Part shown: positions 1 to 9,438 of the stretch, piece after piece
Layout: the number at the start of each line of letters is the position of its first letter
Numbering within the stretch: the first letter of the stretch is position 1
Assembly: GCA_019312835.1 (NCBI GenBank)
Contig: JAFDCJ010000341.1
Span: 23,763-87,762, forward strand
Direction of reading: 5' to 3'
Source of the DNA: Deltaproteobacteria bacterium
Lineage (GTDB): Bacteria; Desulfobacterota; Desulfobacteria; Desulfobacterales; JAFDCJ01
Length of the DNA: 64,000 nt
Notes under the pieces: model-generated
Database searches by the model: none
What the model saw: only the letters and a program-made list of their open reading frames with translations
What the model was told of the DNA's origin: nothing
Translations under genes and position numbers: made by a program

Positions 1-1004
1 CCGCCCGATCCGATGGTAATCGAGGTGGCCAGTATTTTAACCACGATCAGCAGCAGCAGCGCGTACCAGGCCAGTTTCTGACCCAGTGCCAGGTCAATAC
101 CGCCATAGCCGACCCCCAGAATCTCCGGGAAAAACAGGCCGGCCACTCCCAGGATCAAACCGCCGATAATTGCTTTTAAATACTCCGGGAATTTGAATTC
201 GTCGAACAGGTCCTCGGTCAGGTAGAGGACTTTGGTGAACACCACCCCCACCACCGCGCAGAAAAGGCCCAGTCCCATATACAGGGGAAACTCCCAGGCG
301 CTGATCAGTTCGTAAGTCGGAACGATGAAGGCCGGAACGTCACCGAGAAAAGCACGCGACACCGCGGTGGCCACCACCGAGGAGATCACGATGGGGCTGA
401 AAGTGGCCAGACCGAAGTCGCCCAGAATAACTTCCAGCGCAAACATCGAACCGGCAATGGGCGCATTGAAGGTGGCGGCGATTCCGGCCGCGGCCCCGCA
501 TCCGACCAGAGTTCGCATACGGTCCTGGGAAACCTTGAGCAGCTGTCCGAGGGTCGAGCCGATGGCGGACCCGATTTGAACAATCGGCCCTTCACGGCCG
601 ACGGAGCCGCCGGTACTGATACTGATGGCGGAGGCCAACGATTTTACCACCACCACCCGCTTGCGGATAACACCCCCCTTGAGGGCAACGGCCTCCATCA
701 CCTCGGGCACACCGTGGCCTTTGGCCTCCTTCGCAAAAAAGTACACCAGCGGGCCGACCACCAGACCACCGGCTGCCGGAACCCAGACCTTCAGGTACCA
801 GGGGAGGGCCAGAACCACATGCAACAATTCATCGGATGAACCATAGGCAAGGGTTTGAAAAAAATTGATGAGATGGCGAAACCCGACAGCACCCAGGCCA
901 CCGGCCAGGCCCACGGCAACCGCCAATACGGCCATGATGGTATGTTGATTGGTTCTCAATTCACTCAATGTGAAGCGCTTTTGGCTCGCGATTGGTTGAT
1001 TCAT
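1..1004 (-). CDS. ClC-family voltage-gated chloride channel (C-terminus runs off the window edge)
   Basis: Minus-strand translation from ATG at 1004 reads MNQPIASQKRFTLSELRTNQ..., with the ClC motif GSVGREGPIVQIGS and many TM segments; open to the window edge. Confidence 0.9.
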   Translation of the reverse strand, partial: MNQPIASQKRFTLSELRTNQHTIMAVLAVAVGLAGGLGAVGFRHLINFFQTLAYGSSDELLHVVLALPWYLKVWVPAAGGLVVGPLVYFFAKEAKGHGVPEVMEAVALKGGVIRKRVVVVKSLASAISISTGGSVGREGPIVQIGSAIGSTLGQLLKVSQDRMRTLVGCGAAAGIAATFNAPIAGSMFALEVILGDFGLATFSPIVISSVVATAVSRAFLGDVPAFIVPTYELISAWEFPLYMGLGLFCAVVGVVFTKVLYLTEDLFDEFKFPEYLKAIIGGLILGVAGLFFPEILGVGYGGIDLALGQKLAWYALLLLIVVKILATSITIGSG

Positions 1005-1233
1005 TTAAATATCAACGGGTTAGCGGTCTTGCGGCCCATTTTTACAGAAAAATGTGCCAATGGGCGGTATCGCCCCTTACTATCTGAAAATATTTGTAAT
1101 TTTTATACTGCCGCTCTGACTTAGTCAAGGAATTAATTGACATTTATTGACAAAATTGAAAAAATGAATATTATTGCATCAAAAAAATAGACACCATCAA
1201 ATATCAATTAGGTGGTTATGAGAGAGGAAAGAC

Positions 1234-1437
1234 ATGCCGGTTTACGAATTTGAATGCGCCCAGGGACACATTACCGAAAAGCTGGTTGCCATGGGGACCA
1301 AACATACGAAATGTTCCAAGTGTGAAAAAAGAGCCAAAAAAATTCTGTCCGCCTGCACGTTTGAATTAAAAGGTGGCGGGTGGTATGCCGACGGCTATTC
1401 ATCCACGCGCCCCAAGAGCGCTAAAACATCGACCTGA
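1234..1437 (+). CDS. FmdB-family zinc-ribbon regulatory protein
   Basis: MPVYEFECAQGH...CSKCEKRAKKILSACTFELKGGGWYADGY, typical FmdB N-terminus. Confidence 0.85.
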   Translation: MPVYEFECAQGHITEKLVAMGTKHTKCSKCEKRAKKILSACTFELKGGGWYADGYSSTRPKSAKTST

Positions 1438-1501
1438 TATTGCCAGGAGCCATATAAACCCTTTAATTAGTTAGTAAATTTACTTTTGACCCGGCGGTCC
1501 G

Positions 1502-1538
1502 ATCCGACGCTGTGCGCAGGCACAGGTCGGATTTTTTT
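1502..1538 (+). terminator. Rho-independent terminator downstream of the FmdB gene
   Basis: ATCCGAC-g-CTGTGC-gcag-GCACAG-GTCGGAT followed by a T7 tract. Confidence 0.85.
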
Positions 1539-1602
1539 ATGGCAATTGACATGCCGCCGACAACATGATAGCCCATAGGCTCAAAAATCGGAGCGGAGGG
1601 TT

Positions 1603-2139
1603 ATGAAGCTTTTCTTTATACGCGCATTCCGGGCTGCCAAGCTGGATGCCACTGTATTTGATGAGGTCATGGAGAACGCCAAGCTCATGACCCAGGCCAT
1701 CATCGTTGTTTTTATCTACGGAGCTGCCGTCGCCTACGGGAGTTTTGCACGGGCGGGGGTAGCCGGGATCAACAGCGCCATATTTATTACCCTCATCGGC
1801 TGGTATATCTGGGCTTTTTCGACCTATATCATCGGTGTAAGGCTGTTTCCCGAAACCGGGACCACCGCCGACCGCAAGGCTTTTATGCGGGCCATGGGAT
1901 TTGCCAGCTCCCCCGGATGGCTGCGCTTTTTGGGACTGGTTCCGGAGATAGGCGGGGCCGTTTTTGCAGTGATATCGATCTGGATGGTTGTGGCGGCGGT
2001 GGTGGCGGTAAAAAAGGCTCTCAACTATACCAGCACCCAGCGCGCAGCAGCCATCACCATCGTTTGCTGGATCCTCAGTACGCTCTTTCAGGGGTTGCTG
2101 TATATTATTTTCTTTTCGGTTTTCGGCATCTCGCGATAG
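1603..2139 (+). CDS. Yip1-domain membrane protein
   Basis: 178 aa, ~5 TM segments, Yip1-like pattern with repeated small/hydrophobic helices. Confidence 0.7.
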   Translation: MKLFFIRAFRAAKLDATVFDEVMENAKLMTQAIIVVFIYGAAVAYGSFARAGVAGINSAIFITLIGWYIWAFSTYIIGVRLFPETGTTADRKAFMRAMGFASSPGWLRFLGLVPEIGGAVFAVISIWMVVAAVVAVKKALNYTSTQRAAAITIVCWILSTLFQGLLYIIFFSVFGISR

Positions 2140-2180
2140 CATACCTAACCCGGAAAATTCCAGGGGGAAGAATCAGGGCC

Positions 2181-3230
2181 ATGTCGTCTGTCGAATTGGG
2201 GCAGCTCACATTTGCCAGCCAGACCGTGTCGGCAAAATTCGTAGATCCCGACGGGCTAGTTGCGGATCGGCCGATAGAAATCCGAACCAATCCAGTTACC
2301 GGGCGCACCTGCCGCATCGCCTTCAGCCGCATCCAGGAAAAAGAGACGGGCACCGAGGCGCTGCCACCGCCACCACCGGATGCCGGTACCACGGATGCCT
2401 GCCCTTTCTGCCGGCCCCAGGTGGTTTCTCAAACACCCCGGTTGCACCCCGACCTGGCGAGTGAGGCAAGAATGGACCGTGGTGATTCGCTTCTATTTCC
2501 AAATTTATTCCCCTACGGCAGCTATTCCGCCGTCAGCCTGTTCGACAACGAGCATTTTGTGGAGATTGGCAAAGCGTCACATGCTTCTTATACGAACTGC
2601 TTTTTAAACTGCTGCCGCTATCTCACCAGGGTCCGCGATTACGATCCACAGGCCGTCTATCTGGCCATTACCCAGAATCATCTGCCATCGGCCGGCGGCT
2701 CTTTGGTTCACCCACACCTGCAAATCAATGCCGACCGGGTGGCCGCCAATCACCACCGGTTTCTGCATAACCGCGCCAATGATTATTATAGGCACAACGG
2801 CGTTTTGCTGTTTTCCAGCTACCTCGCGCATGAAAAAAATGAAGCCACCCGCTATATCGGCGCAACCGGATCCTGGCAATGGATGGCGGCGTTTGCGCCG
2901 GAGGGCTTTTTTGAAATATGGGGCATATTGCCCGGGGCCACATCCATGCTGCAGCCTGATCCGACGGACTGGGCGGATCTTGTCCGGGGCGTTCTCAACG
3001 TCCAGCGGTTCTATCGCAGCCTCAACCGCAATGGATACAACTTGGGGCTGCTGGCAGTGGAAATTCCGGCCAGCCGGTTTGAATTGCGCCTTGTCATCAT
3101 GGTCCGTTCAAACTACGCCCCCTGGGTGCGTAGCGATCATACCGGATTCGAAGTCATGCTCGGCGACATGACCACCTTCGTCGCCCCGGAGCAGACAGCT
3201 GAATGGGCACGGCCGTTTTTCTCAAACTGA
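2181..3230 (+). CDS. Galactose-1-phosphate uridylyltransferase-like HIT-superfamily protein
   Basis: CPFC zinc motif and GGSLVHPHLQIN (GalT HPHxQ); ATG at 2181 chosen inside the longer ORF. Confidence 0.75.
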   Translation: MSSVELGQLTFASQTVSAKFVDPDGLVADRPIEIRTNPVTGRTCRIAFSRIQEKETGTEALPPPPPDAGTTDACPFCRPQVVSQTPRLHPDLASEARMDRGDSLLFPNLFPYGSYSAVSLFDNEHFVEIGKASHASYTNCFLNCCRYLTRVRDYDPQAVYLAITQNHLPSAGGSLVHPHLQINADRVAANHHRFLHNRANDYYRHNGVLLFSSYLAHEKNEATRYIGATGSWQWMAAFAPEGFFEIWGILPGATSMLQPDPTDWADLVRGVLNVQRFYRSLNRNGYNLGLLAVEIPASRFELRLVIMVRSNYAPWVRSDHTGFEVMLGDMTTFVAPEQTAEWARPFFSN

Positions 3231-3425
3231 GCGGATTGCGGCGGGGAACGGTTCTTTTAACGTAAAGTTTCAGATGACAGAAAACAGGGGACAGAGGACA
3301 GATTGCAGAAATCAGAGAACGGCATCCGGTATTGTCACTCTGTCTTCTGACCTCTGTCAGCTGTCGTCTGTAAAATGACACCTGAAACCTTATTTAGCCT
3401 GACACCTGACACCTTCTTTAGAAAG

Positions 3426-4145
3426 ATGACAACCTCATCAAAATATTTAACGCTAACGGCGCTCAGCCTGGCGGCTTTGTTTATAGTCACATCGGTTTGC
3501 ACCGCCGGCGTCGCTGTCCCGGACCGCGTAACCACCGTCGAAACACCGGTTCGCATCACCGTGCTGACCACGGGTCGCTTTTTCGCTGCCGGCGGCCGCC
3601 TGGTGGACATTTACCTCGATGATAAGCATCTGAAACGAATTTTAACCGGCGGCGACGGTTATGGTTACCTTAAATACACGCCGCAAAGCACGGGCTACAA
3701 ACAGATCAAAGCGCGCTCAAACGGAGACAGCGCCGAGGGATTGCTGCTGGTGATGGCCAAAAAGGATCGGGCCATCGCCATTGAAGTTGAGGATGGATTT
3801 AAAACCGCCCTATTTTCCGACGAGATCAAACAAAGCAGCTTGAAGGTTGTTAAAACCCTGAGCAAAACCTATAAAATCATTTATCTGAGCCGGCTTGCCG
3901 GCAAAAGCATCACCGGCCCCTGGCTTGAAAAACAAGGTTTTCCCAGATCGGTCATCCTGAAGTGGCAAGGTTCTGACACGTTGAAAGGATTAAAAGAAAG
4001 GGGGGTCCAGATAGCTGCCATCATCGGCTCCGCGGCGGTCATATCCGCGGCTGCCGATTCGGTTGACAAACGCTATACCTTCGACAAAACCAAAGAAGGC
4101 ACAACCGTCAAAAACTGGGATGAAATTGCCGGATTGCTGCAATAG
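3426..4145 (+). CDS. Exported protein with a possible HAD/LNS2-like C-terminal fold
   Basis: Signal peptide MTTSSKYLTLTALSLAALFIVTSVCTAGV; C-terminal IIYLSR...WLEKQGFP...GLKERGVQIAAIIGS pattern. Confidence 0.5.
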   Translation: MTTSSKYLTLTALSLAALFIVTSVCTAGVAVPDRVTTVETPVRITVLTTGRFFAAGGRLVDIYLDDKHLKRILTGGDGYGYLKYTPQSTGYKQIKARSNGDSAEGLLLVMAKKDRAIAIEVEDGFKTALFSDEIKQSSLKVVKTLSKTYKIIYLSRLAGKSITGPWLEKQGFPRSVILKWQGSDTLKGLKERGVQIAAIIGSAAVISAAADSVDKRYTFDKTKEGTTVKNWDEIAGLLQ

Positions 4146-4156
4146 GCCGCTTTTTG

Positions 4157-5527
4157 CTATTCCGTGCCGGCGTACTTCCTGATCCGACCATCTTCAGCCA
4201 CTACATAAACGGCGCCATCGCGCCCTATTGCCGGTGAGGACAAGCCGTTGCCGTGAAAATTGGTATCATGTGCCCGGGTTTTCAGATCATAGGTCACGGT
4301 CAGCATTTCAAAGGTGGACACATAAACCCGATTGGCCGTAACGGCCGGTGATGAATGGGTCACCCCATGCAAAGTTAACATGCCGGTAGAATTGTCGCCA
4401 CGAGCCAGTGTGCCGTCGGAGACGTTGAGCACCTGGATATGGTCCTTGGAGACGACGAATACGTACCTGTCCTCAACGATTACCGGAGTGGAGAAAACGG
4501 GCTGAGTAGCCTCATAATCCCACATTTCGACGCCGGTCTCTACGTCATAGGCCTGTACCTTGCCGTCTTGTCTTCCAAATACCATCAGTCCGTTGGGGGA
4601 GACCGCCACTGAAGAATGCTTTTCAAAGCGGTGCTGCTGGCGCCAGATTACCGAAAGGCCGGTGCCGTCCCATTCAAATACGCCAACGCTGCACAGGTTG
4701 TCGGCAATGGCGATGAGCGGCTTGGCCCTGCCGGTGACAACCGCAACCGTGGGATCGATAAAGCGGTCCGGCAAGACAACACCGCTTTGATCTGAAACCG
4801 GCGGCCACTTGCTGACCAGATTCCAGGTATCACCATAAAATCGGACAAGGTCACCGGAGCCGGCCGCGCTTTCCGGGAGATCATAACGGCAGGTACCCAG
4901 GGGTTTGCGATCAACGAGCTGCACCTGGTTGCCCTCATCGCGCAAAACGAAAAGCTCTCCCTGGAGACCATCAACCGTACCCACGGAAAGATAGACAAAA
5001 ATCAAGGCTTCTTTCAGCGTTGTCATCACCTTGGGGGATCCGGTAGCAAAGCCGTTGTCCGGGAAGCTGTAGGACCATTTCTGGTTTCTAAATTGATCAA
5101 TTTTGTGGAGCGTGCTCCGGTAGCGATCTTCACCGGTCTTGCGATTGGATATAACGTAAATATTGCGTTGGTCCGAAACCGATGGCGAGGAAATAATGTG
5201 AGTTTCGGATCCGGCATCTGCCAGGGCCAGGGTCCACTTTTCACTGCCGTCCTCGGACCTTAGCGCCAGCAGCAGCCCATCCGTGGTACCAATGTAGATG
5301 ATCTCGCGATCCTGAAAATCGCTTCCGATCACCGGCGAGGAACTGGTGATCCGGTAGGGTTTGGAAATCCAACGCGGGGAAAGCGCAAACCCGCTATCAA
5401 CCTGCTGAACCCCCTGGCTTGCCAGATTGCCGTGAAAGTGACCCCATCGAATCGGTTTACCGCCGGCACAGCCCACAAGAGCCACCAGGGCAAACACTAG
5501 AATTGGTATTCGCCAAAAGATACGCAT
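4157..5527 (-). CDS. PQQ-like beta-propeller lipoprotein
   Basis: Lipobox LVALVGC; repeated propeller blades (IYIGTTDGLLLALRSEDGSEKW, VQAYDVETGVEMWDYE). Confidence 0.85.
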   Translation of the reverse strand: MRIFWRIPILVFALVALVGCAGGKPIRWGHFHGNLASQGVQQVDSGFALSPRWISKPYRITSSSPVIGSDFQDREIIYIGTTDGLLLALRSEDGSEKWTLALADAGSETHIISSPSVSDQRNIYVISNRKTGEDRYRSTLHKIDQFRNQKWSYSFPDNGFATGSPKVMTTLKEALIFVYLSVGTVDGLQGELFVLRDEGNQVQLVDRKPLGTCRYDLPESAAGSGDLVRFYGDTWNLVSKWPPVSDQSGVVLPDRFIDPTVAVVTGRAKPLIAIADNLCSVGVFEWDGTGLSVIWRQQHRFEKHSSVAVSPNGLMVFGRQDGKVQAYDVETGVEMWDYEATQPVFSTPVIVEDRYVFVVSKDHIQVLNVSDGTLARGDNSTGMLTLHGVTHSSPAVTANRVYVSTFEMLTVTYDLKTRAHDTNFHGNGLSSPAIGRDGAVYVVAEDGRIRKYAGTE

Positions 5528-5694
5528 GCTGTCATCCTTCCTGGAATCTGAATGATATGACCGGAATAGATCGCTTCCTTAATATATTCCATATTTTATG
5601 AAATAATCAAGCCCATATTGTATCAATTCAGGGATTATATGCGGATGGTAAAGATTTGCTTTATTAACGAGGGCGGCTTGCGATATCCATTCTA

Positions 5695-5860
5695 AAAATC
5701 CCAAGCACCAAATAACAAAACACAAACACCCAAATTCCAATGACCCAAACGAATCCCACCGATCAAGAATTAAAATCCCCGAAATGGATGGTTCAGTGGT
5801 TTGTTGCGGTCATTGAAATTTCGAATTTATTTGGAATTTGGTGCTTGTGATTTGGGATTT
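5695..5860. repeat. Imperfect ~165-bp inverted repeat
   Basis: Left arm aaaatcccaagcaccaaat..., right arm aatttggtgcttgtgatttgggattt. Confidence 0.7.
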
Positions 5861-5936
5861 GCTCACCAACAAGGTGAACAGCTTATTTCTCGGCGAGGGG
5901 ATATAGCCTATACTTAAATAATTCCTATCTAAAACC

Positions 5937-6869
5937 CTACCACCAGCGATACTGCCAGTTGCCGCGATGAAGCACGTGCATGACTTCCAGTGAAAAAAGC
6001 AGGGCCATGGATGAGTAGAAAATCCACATCAAAAACAAAATGACCGATGATAAAGAACCGTAAAGCAGATTGACCTCCGAGATATGCCGGATATATAGTC
6101 CAAAGAATTTGCGGGCCACCAGCCACAGGATACAGAAGATCACCGCTGAAAAAAGCTGATAGCGCCACTTTACTCTGACATTCAAAAACAGCTTGACGGT
6201 AACCAGATAAAAACCGATCAGAACCAGCAGCGACATCAGATTGATCGGCTGGGACCGCGTGTAATCTACCGCCAACCGGTAAAGGTTTTCCAGGTAGGGC
6301 GTTTTGTTGATGCTGTTTAAGAAATGCGAGGCCGATGTAGACAGGATGATCCAGATATAGTTGGTGATAAAGAACAGCAGCACCGCAAAAATACTCATGA
6401 CAACGTAAATCGCCTGTCCCAGGACCAGGTGACGCGCCGGAAGCTCAAATATCCTGCGGTACGATGTTTCTAACGTTTTGAAAATCAGCCCGCTGATAAT
6501 CGGCAACATCAGAAAGTTAATGGCTTTGAACGAACTGTAAGCATCCGGATTAATGACATGGGTTTTCATCCACTCCCTGGACACAAACGGTATGACCTGG
6601 TTCAATTCGTCCGCGAGCAATTCTGTAACCCGGCCGGCCCAGCCGGTGTGGGCAAAAAGCAGGTTCTGAATCAAATCGAACACCAGAATACTCAGCGTGG
6701 CAAACGGTATGATCGACAGCAAAAAGACAAAGGAAATCGACAAAGATAAGTTGAAACAGTCATCCTGCAGAAATTTCTTAAAAGATACCGCAAATAACTT
6801 GTGGCCAGAAAAATTCGGGCGTAGCGTTAATATCTGGCGTTTAAGAACATAAACGGATAAATATCTCAT
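5937..6869 (-). CDS. YihY/BrkB-family membrane protein
   Basis: 310 aa with ~6 TM segments, YihY pattern (SIIPFATLSILVFDLIQN..., SSVILFLMWIFYSSMALLFSLEV). Confidence 0.85.
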   Translation of the reverse strand: MRYLSVYVLKRQILTLRPNFSGHKLFAVSFKKFLQDDCFNLSLSISFVFLLSIIPFATLSILVFDLIQNLLFAHTGWAGRVTELLADELNQVIPFVSREWMKTHVINPDAYSSFKAINFLMLPIISGLIFKTLETSYRRIFELPARHLVLGQAIYVVMSIFAVLLFFITNYIWIILSTSASHFLNSINKTPYLENLYRLAVDYTRSQPINLMSLLVLIGFYLVTVKLFLNVRVKWRYQLFSAVIFCILWLVARKFFGLYIRHISEVNLLYGSLSSVILFLMWIFYSSMALLFSLEVMHVLHRGNWQYRWW

Positions 6870-7096
6870 ATGTCGGCATACTCCGCGGCCAGATCTTCAC
6901 GGATTTCGCTGTTGAGGGATTTGATGTTCGGAAAAAGTTCGGTTAATATTTTCCTTGCATTTTCGATGCTGGTGACGGCTTGGGTTATTTTGCGATACTC
7001 AGACTTTGTCAGGTCAACCCGTTCCTTGAGCTCGTCAATATCATCACAAATAAATTCCACCTCGCTGATAACCCTGAAAAAATCTTCTGCTTGCAT
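6866..7096 (-). CDS. Small conserved coiled-coil-like protein
   Basis: MQAEDFFRVISEVEFICDDIDELKERVDLTKSEYRKITQAV...; start at 7096 preceded by AAAAGGGGAAG; 4-nt overlap with the YihY gene. Confidence 0.65.
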   Translation of the reverse strand: MQAEDFFRVISEVEFICDDIDELKERVDLTKSEYRKITQAVTSIENARKILTELFPNIKSLNSEIREDLAAEYADI

Positions 7097-7300
7097 AAAT
7101 CTTCCCCTTTTTTGTTGTGTTACACCCCCGAAATAATAAGAGCTCCGACTCTTATTTGGAAAGGCCCCTGGTCTGCCTCCGAAACAGCTTGGACCTTGTG
7201 CTCGATGGCGACCATCTGTATAGGCGCCATTCGGGTCAATTGTGTTGACCAAGAGAAGTATCGGCACAACGAATCAAAAGCTTGAGCTTTTTTTCATCTC

Positions 7301-7430
7301 AGGAGACGGACTAAAAAAGGAGTCGTTCGATCACGATTTTCATTGACGGCAAGATTTTAGCGGTTTGACCAAAAGAGTCAAAATCTTTGGTCAAAATGTT
7401 GAAATAGATATGAAACATCATCCGTCTCCT
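7301..7430. other. Structured intergenic element (10-bp inverted repeat enclosing a 10-bp hairpin)
   Basis: aggagacgga (7301-7310) / tccgtctcct (7421-7430); inner tttgaccaaa (7364-7373) / tttggtcaaa (7386-7395). Confidence 0.5.
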
Positions 7431-7614
7431 TTATTCAAATATATTTCGATCGTAATTGAATGAACAGCGAATAGCTTAAAGCTGATATTCAGAATAGTTG
7501 GCCTTTGCGCTTTGCGCTTTGCGCTATGAGCTATATTTTGGTCGTCTGCTCCCGGGGAAACTTACATGGAATCGGCCAAGGTAGCGGTGTTGAGGGATCG
7601 TCAAGGCGCCAAGA

Positions 7615-8487
7615 TCAGGCGCCCCCTTTGTCTGGTGCGGTGTCCTGCTGGGACCATCGTGGGATTTGCGGCATCAGTTCTTCTAACATCATCACTCTTT
7701 GCTGGGGCGTAAAATTGCGATGTAATCGAATCTCTTTGTCCGGATAGGTATCGGTATCCTGAAGGCGCTTCCAGAAATCAATCATGGCCTCAGGCGCGTA
7801 TTGGGAACGCGCAACCAGCAGAAGGGCAATGGCCGCCGCTTCTTTTTCATAAGCTTCATCGTATTCACGATCCAGGTGGTCGAGATCGGCCGCGTGGACA
7901 TATCCCCATTTCATCCAGCCACTTCCGCCGATGGCCACCGTTCCCTGGCTGGCCGCCATAATGGCGATGCTGGTAGCCATTTCTGCGACACTGAAAAAGA
8001 TATCGGTTGCCATGGTGAACTCCACCGGTTCGGTATGCCGGGCCAGGGCGTGGGCCATCTCTCCGGCCAAAACAGCTGCAATCTCATCCTCGTTCCGGAC
8101 GATATCCAAAAATCCGGACCAGACAAAAATATAGTTGCCATGGACCGCACGAACATCGACAATTTCGGGAGCATCGAAAAGATGTATCTGCCAGGTCTGC
8201 CGCTCCGCGTCGGCTGTCTGAACCAGATGATCGAAAACTGATAGAAGCTGCTCATCGCGGGCATGATCGGCGACAAGTGCATGGTCCTCGCACAGGGAAG
8301 TAAACAACCGTTGACCGTACTCTGTTTCTGCTGGCGTGGGAGGGCCGGGCCGGGGAATCATGCCGGCCGGAACGGGCACGTGCTTGACGGTGCAGCCACC
8401 GGCAAACAACAGGGTCAGGCAGGCCCAAAGCCAAACCATCCGAATATGCACAGGCGAATTCATTGCGGCAAATAACCTCAACAGCAT
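7615..8487 (-). CDS. M48-like lipoprotein with a degenerate zinc motif (predicted inactive)
   Basis: Lipobox LLFAGGC; NEDEIAAVLAGEMAHALARH aligns with M48 ...xHExxHxxxRH but the first His is Gly. Confidence 0.75.
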   Translation of the reverse strand: MLLRLFAAMNSPVHIRMVWLWACLTLLFAGGCTVKHVPVPAGMIPRPGPPTPAETEYGQRLFTSLCEDHALVADHARDEQLLSVFDHLVQTADAERQTWQIHLFDAPEIVDVRAVHGNYIFVWSGFLDIVRNEDEIAAVLAGEMAHALARHTEPVEFTMATDIFFSVAEMATSIAIMAASQGTVAIGGSGWMKWGYVHAADLDHLDREYDEAYEKEAAAIALLLVARSQYAPEAMIDFWKRLQDTDTYPDKEIRLHRNFTPQQRVMMLEELMPQIPRWSQQDTAPDKGGA

Positions 8488-8618
8488 CGCTATCAGGATT
8501 AGGCCCTCAACAGGCAGACATCATCGAAAGGATAAAAGACGCTGGTTAGCGCAACTCGTATAACACAAGCGTTCCGGAAAGTAAATGAGGAACCAGGGGC
8601 GTATTCGCCTATCTCGCA

Positions 8619-8691
8619 GCGGGTGCGGCTTTCCAGCCGCGATGGGTATATAATCGAGCATAAATATTCGCGGCTGGAAAGCCGCTCCCGC
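8619..8691. repeat. REP-like dispersed palindrome, copy 1
   Basis: gcgggtgcggctttccagccgcga / tcgcggctggaaagccgctcccgc, 23/24 complementary. Confidence 0.85.
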
Positions 8692-8711
8692 AAAACGATG
8701 AAAACCGTTCC

Positions 8712-9425
8712 ATGTCTAAAACAATAAACCGCCATATTTCAAATCTGATAAATTGCTTTCAGAAAGGTTTTATGGTTAAACAGGTAAAGCAGCTTCATTT
8801 TGAGGGAATGCTCAACAAAAGAAGGAAAACCAGAACTTTGTCTGATCAAAAAAAACCCCACATGCACGCAACGGACAACCTGGTTGAATCGGTTCCCTTC
8901 AACCAGGCCTATTGGGTGGAACCCGGCAAGTTTATGGCGGGGTGTTATCCGGGAACCGAACATCCCGACGACGCCCGGGACAAGCTCAACGGCCTGCTGG
9001 CGCATGGAATTCGCCGCGTGATCAATCTGATGGAAACCAAAGAGCTCAACCGGGCCGGCAACCCCTTTGTGCCCTATGAGGATCAGATGACCGCCATTGC
9101 ACGGGCCATGGGGTGCGAGGTCGCGTTTGACCGCCGGCCAATAAAGGACTATGGTATTCCCGCCCGACCTGATATGGCCGGCCTTTTGGACCGCTTGGAC
9201 CGCTGCATCAAAAACGCCACGCCGGTATATGTCCATTGTCTCGGCGGCATCGGGCGCACGGGAACCGTTGTCGGCTGCTACCTGGCCCGGCACGGTTATG
9301 CATCCGGCCCGGGCATTCTGAAAGCCATCCAGGTGCTGAGAAAAGATACCGCTACCGGCAGTCTATCATCACCGGAAACCGATAAGCAAATTGAGCTGGT
9401 TTGTTCCTGGCGTCCGGGAGAATAG
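8712..9425 (+). CDS. Protein tyrosine / dual-specificity phosphatase
   Basis: VHCLGGIGRTGTVVG (HCxxGxxR[ST]G) active site; true start may be an internal Met (e.g. 8772). Confidence 0.8.
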   Translation: MSKTINRHISNLINCFQKGFMVKQVKQLHFEGMLNKRRKTRTLSDQKKPHMHATDNLVESVPFNQAYWVEPGKFMAGCYPGTEHPDDARDKLNGLLAHGIRRVINLMETKELNRAGNPFVPYEDQMTAIARAMGCEVAFDRRPIKDYGIPARPDMAGLLDRLDRCIKNATPVYVHCLGGIGRTGTVVGCYLARHGYASGPGILKAIQVLRKDTATGSLSSPETDKQIELVCSWRPGE

Positions 9426-9438
9426 CAAAGTAGAACCC

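Noticed and set aside
1537-2142. 201-aa minus-strand ORF
   Set aside because: Overlaps the Yip1 gene on the opposite strand; low-complexity shadow ORF
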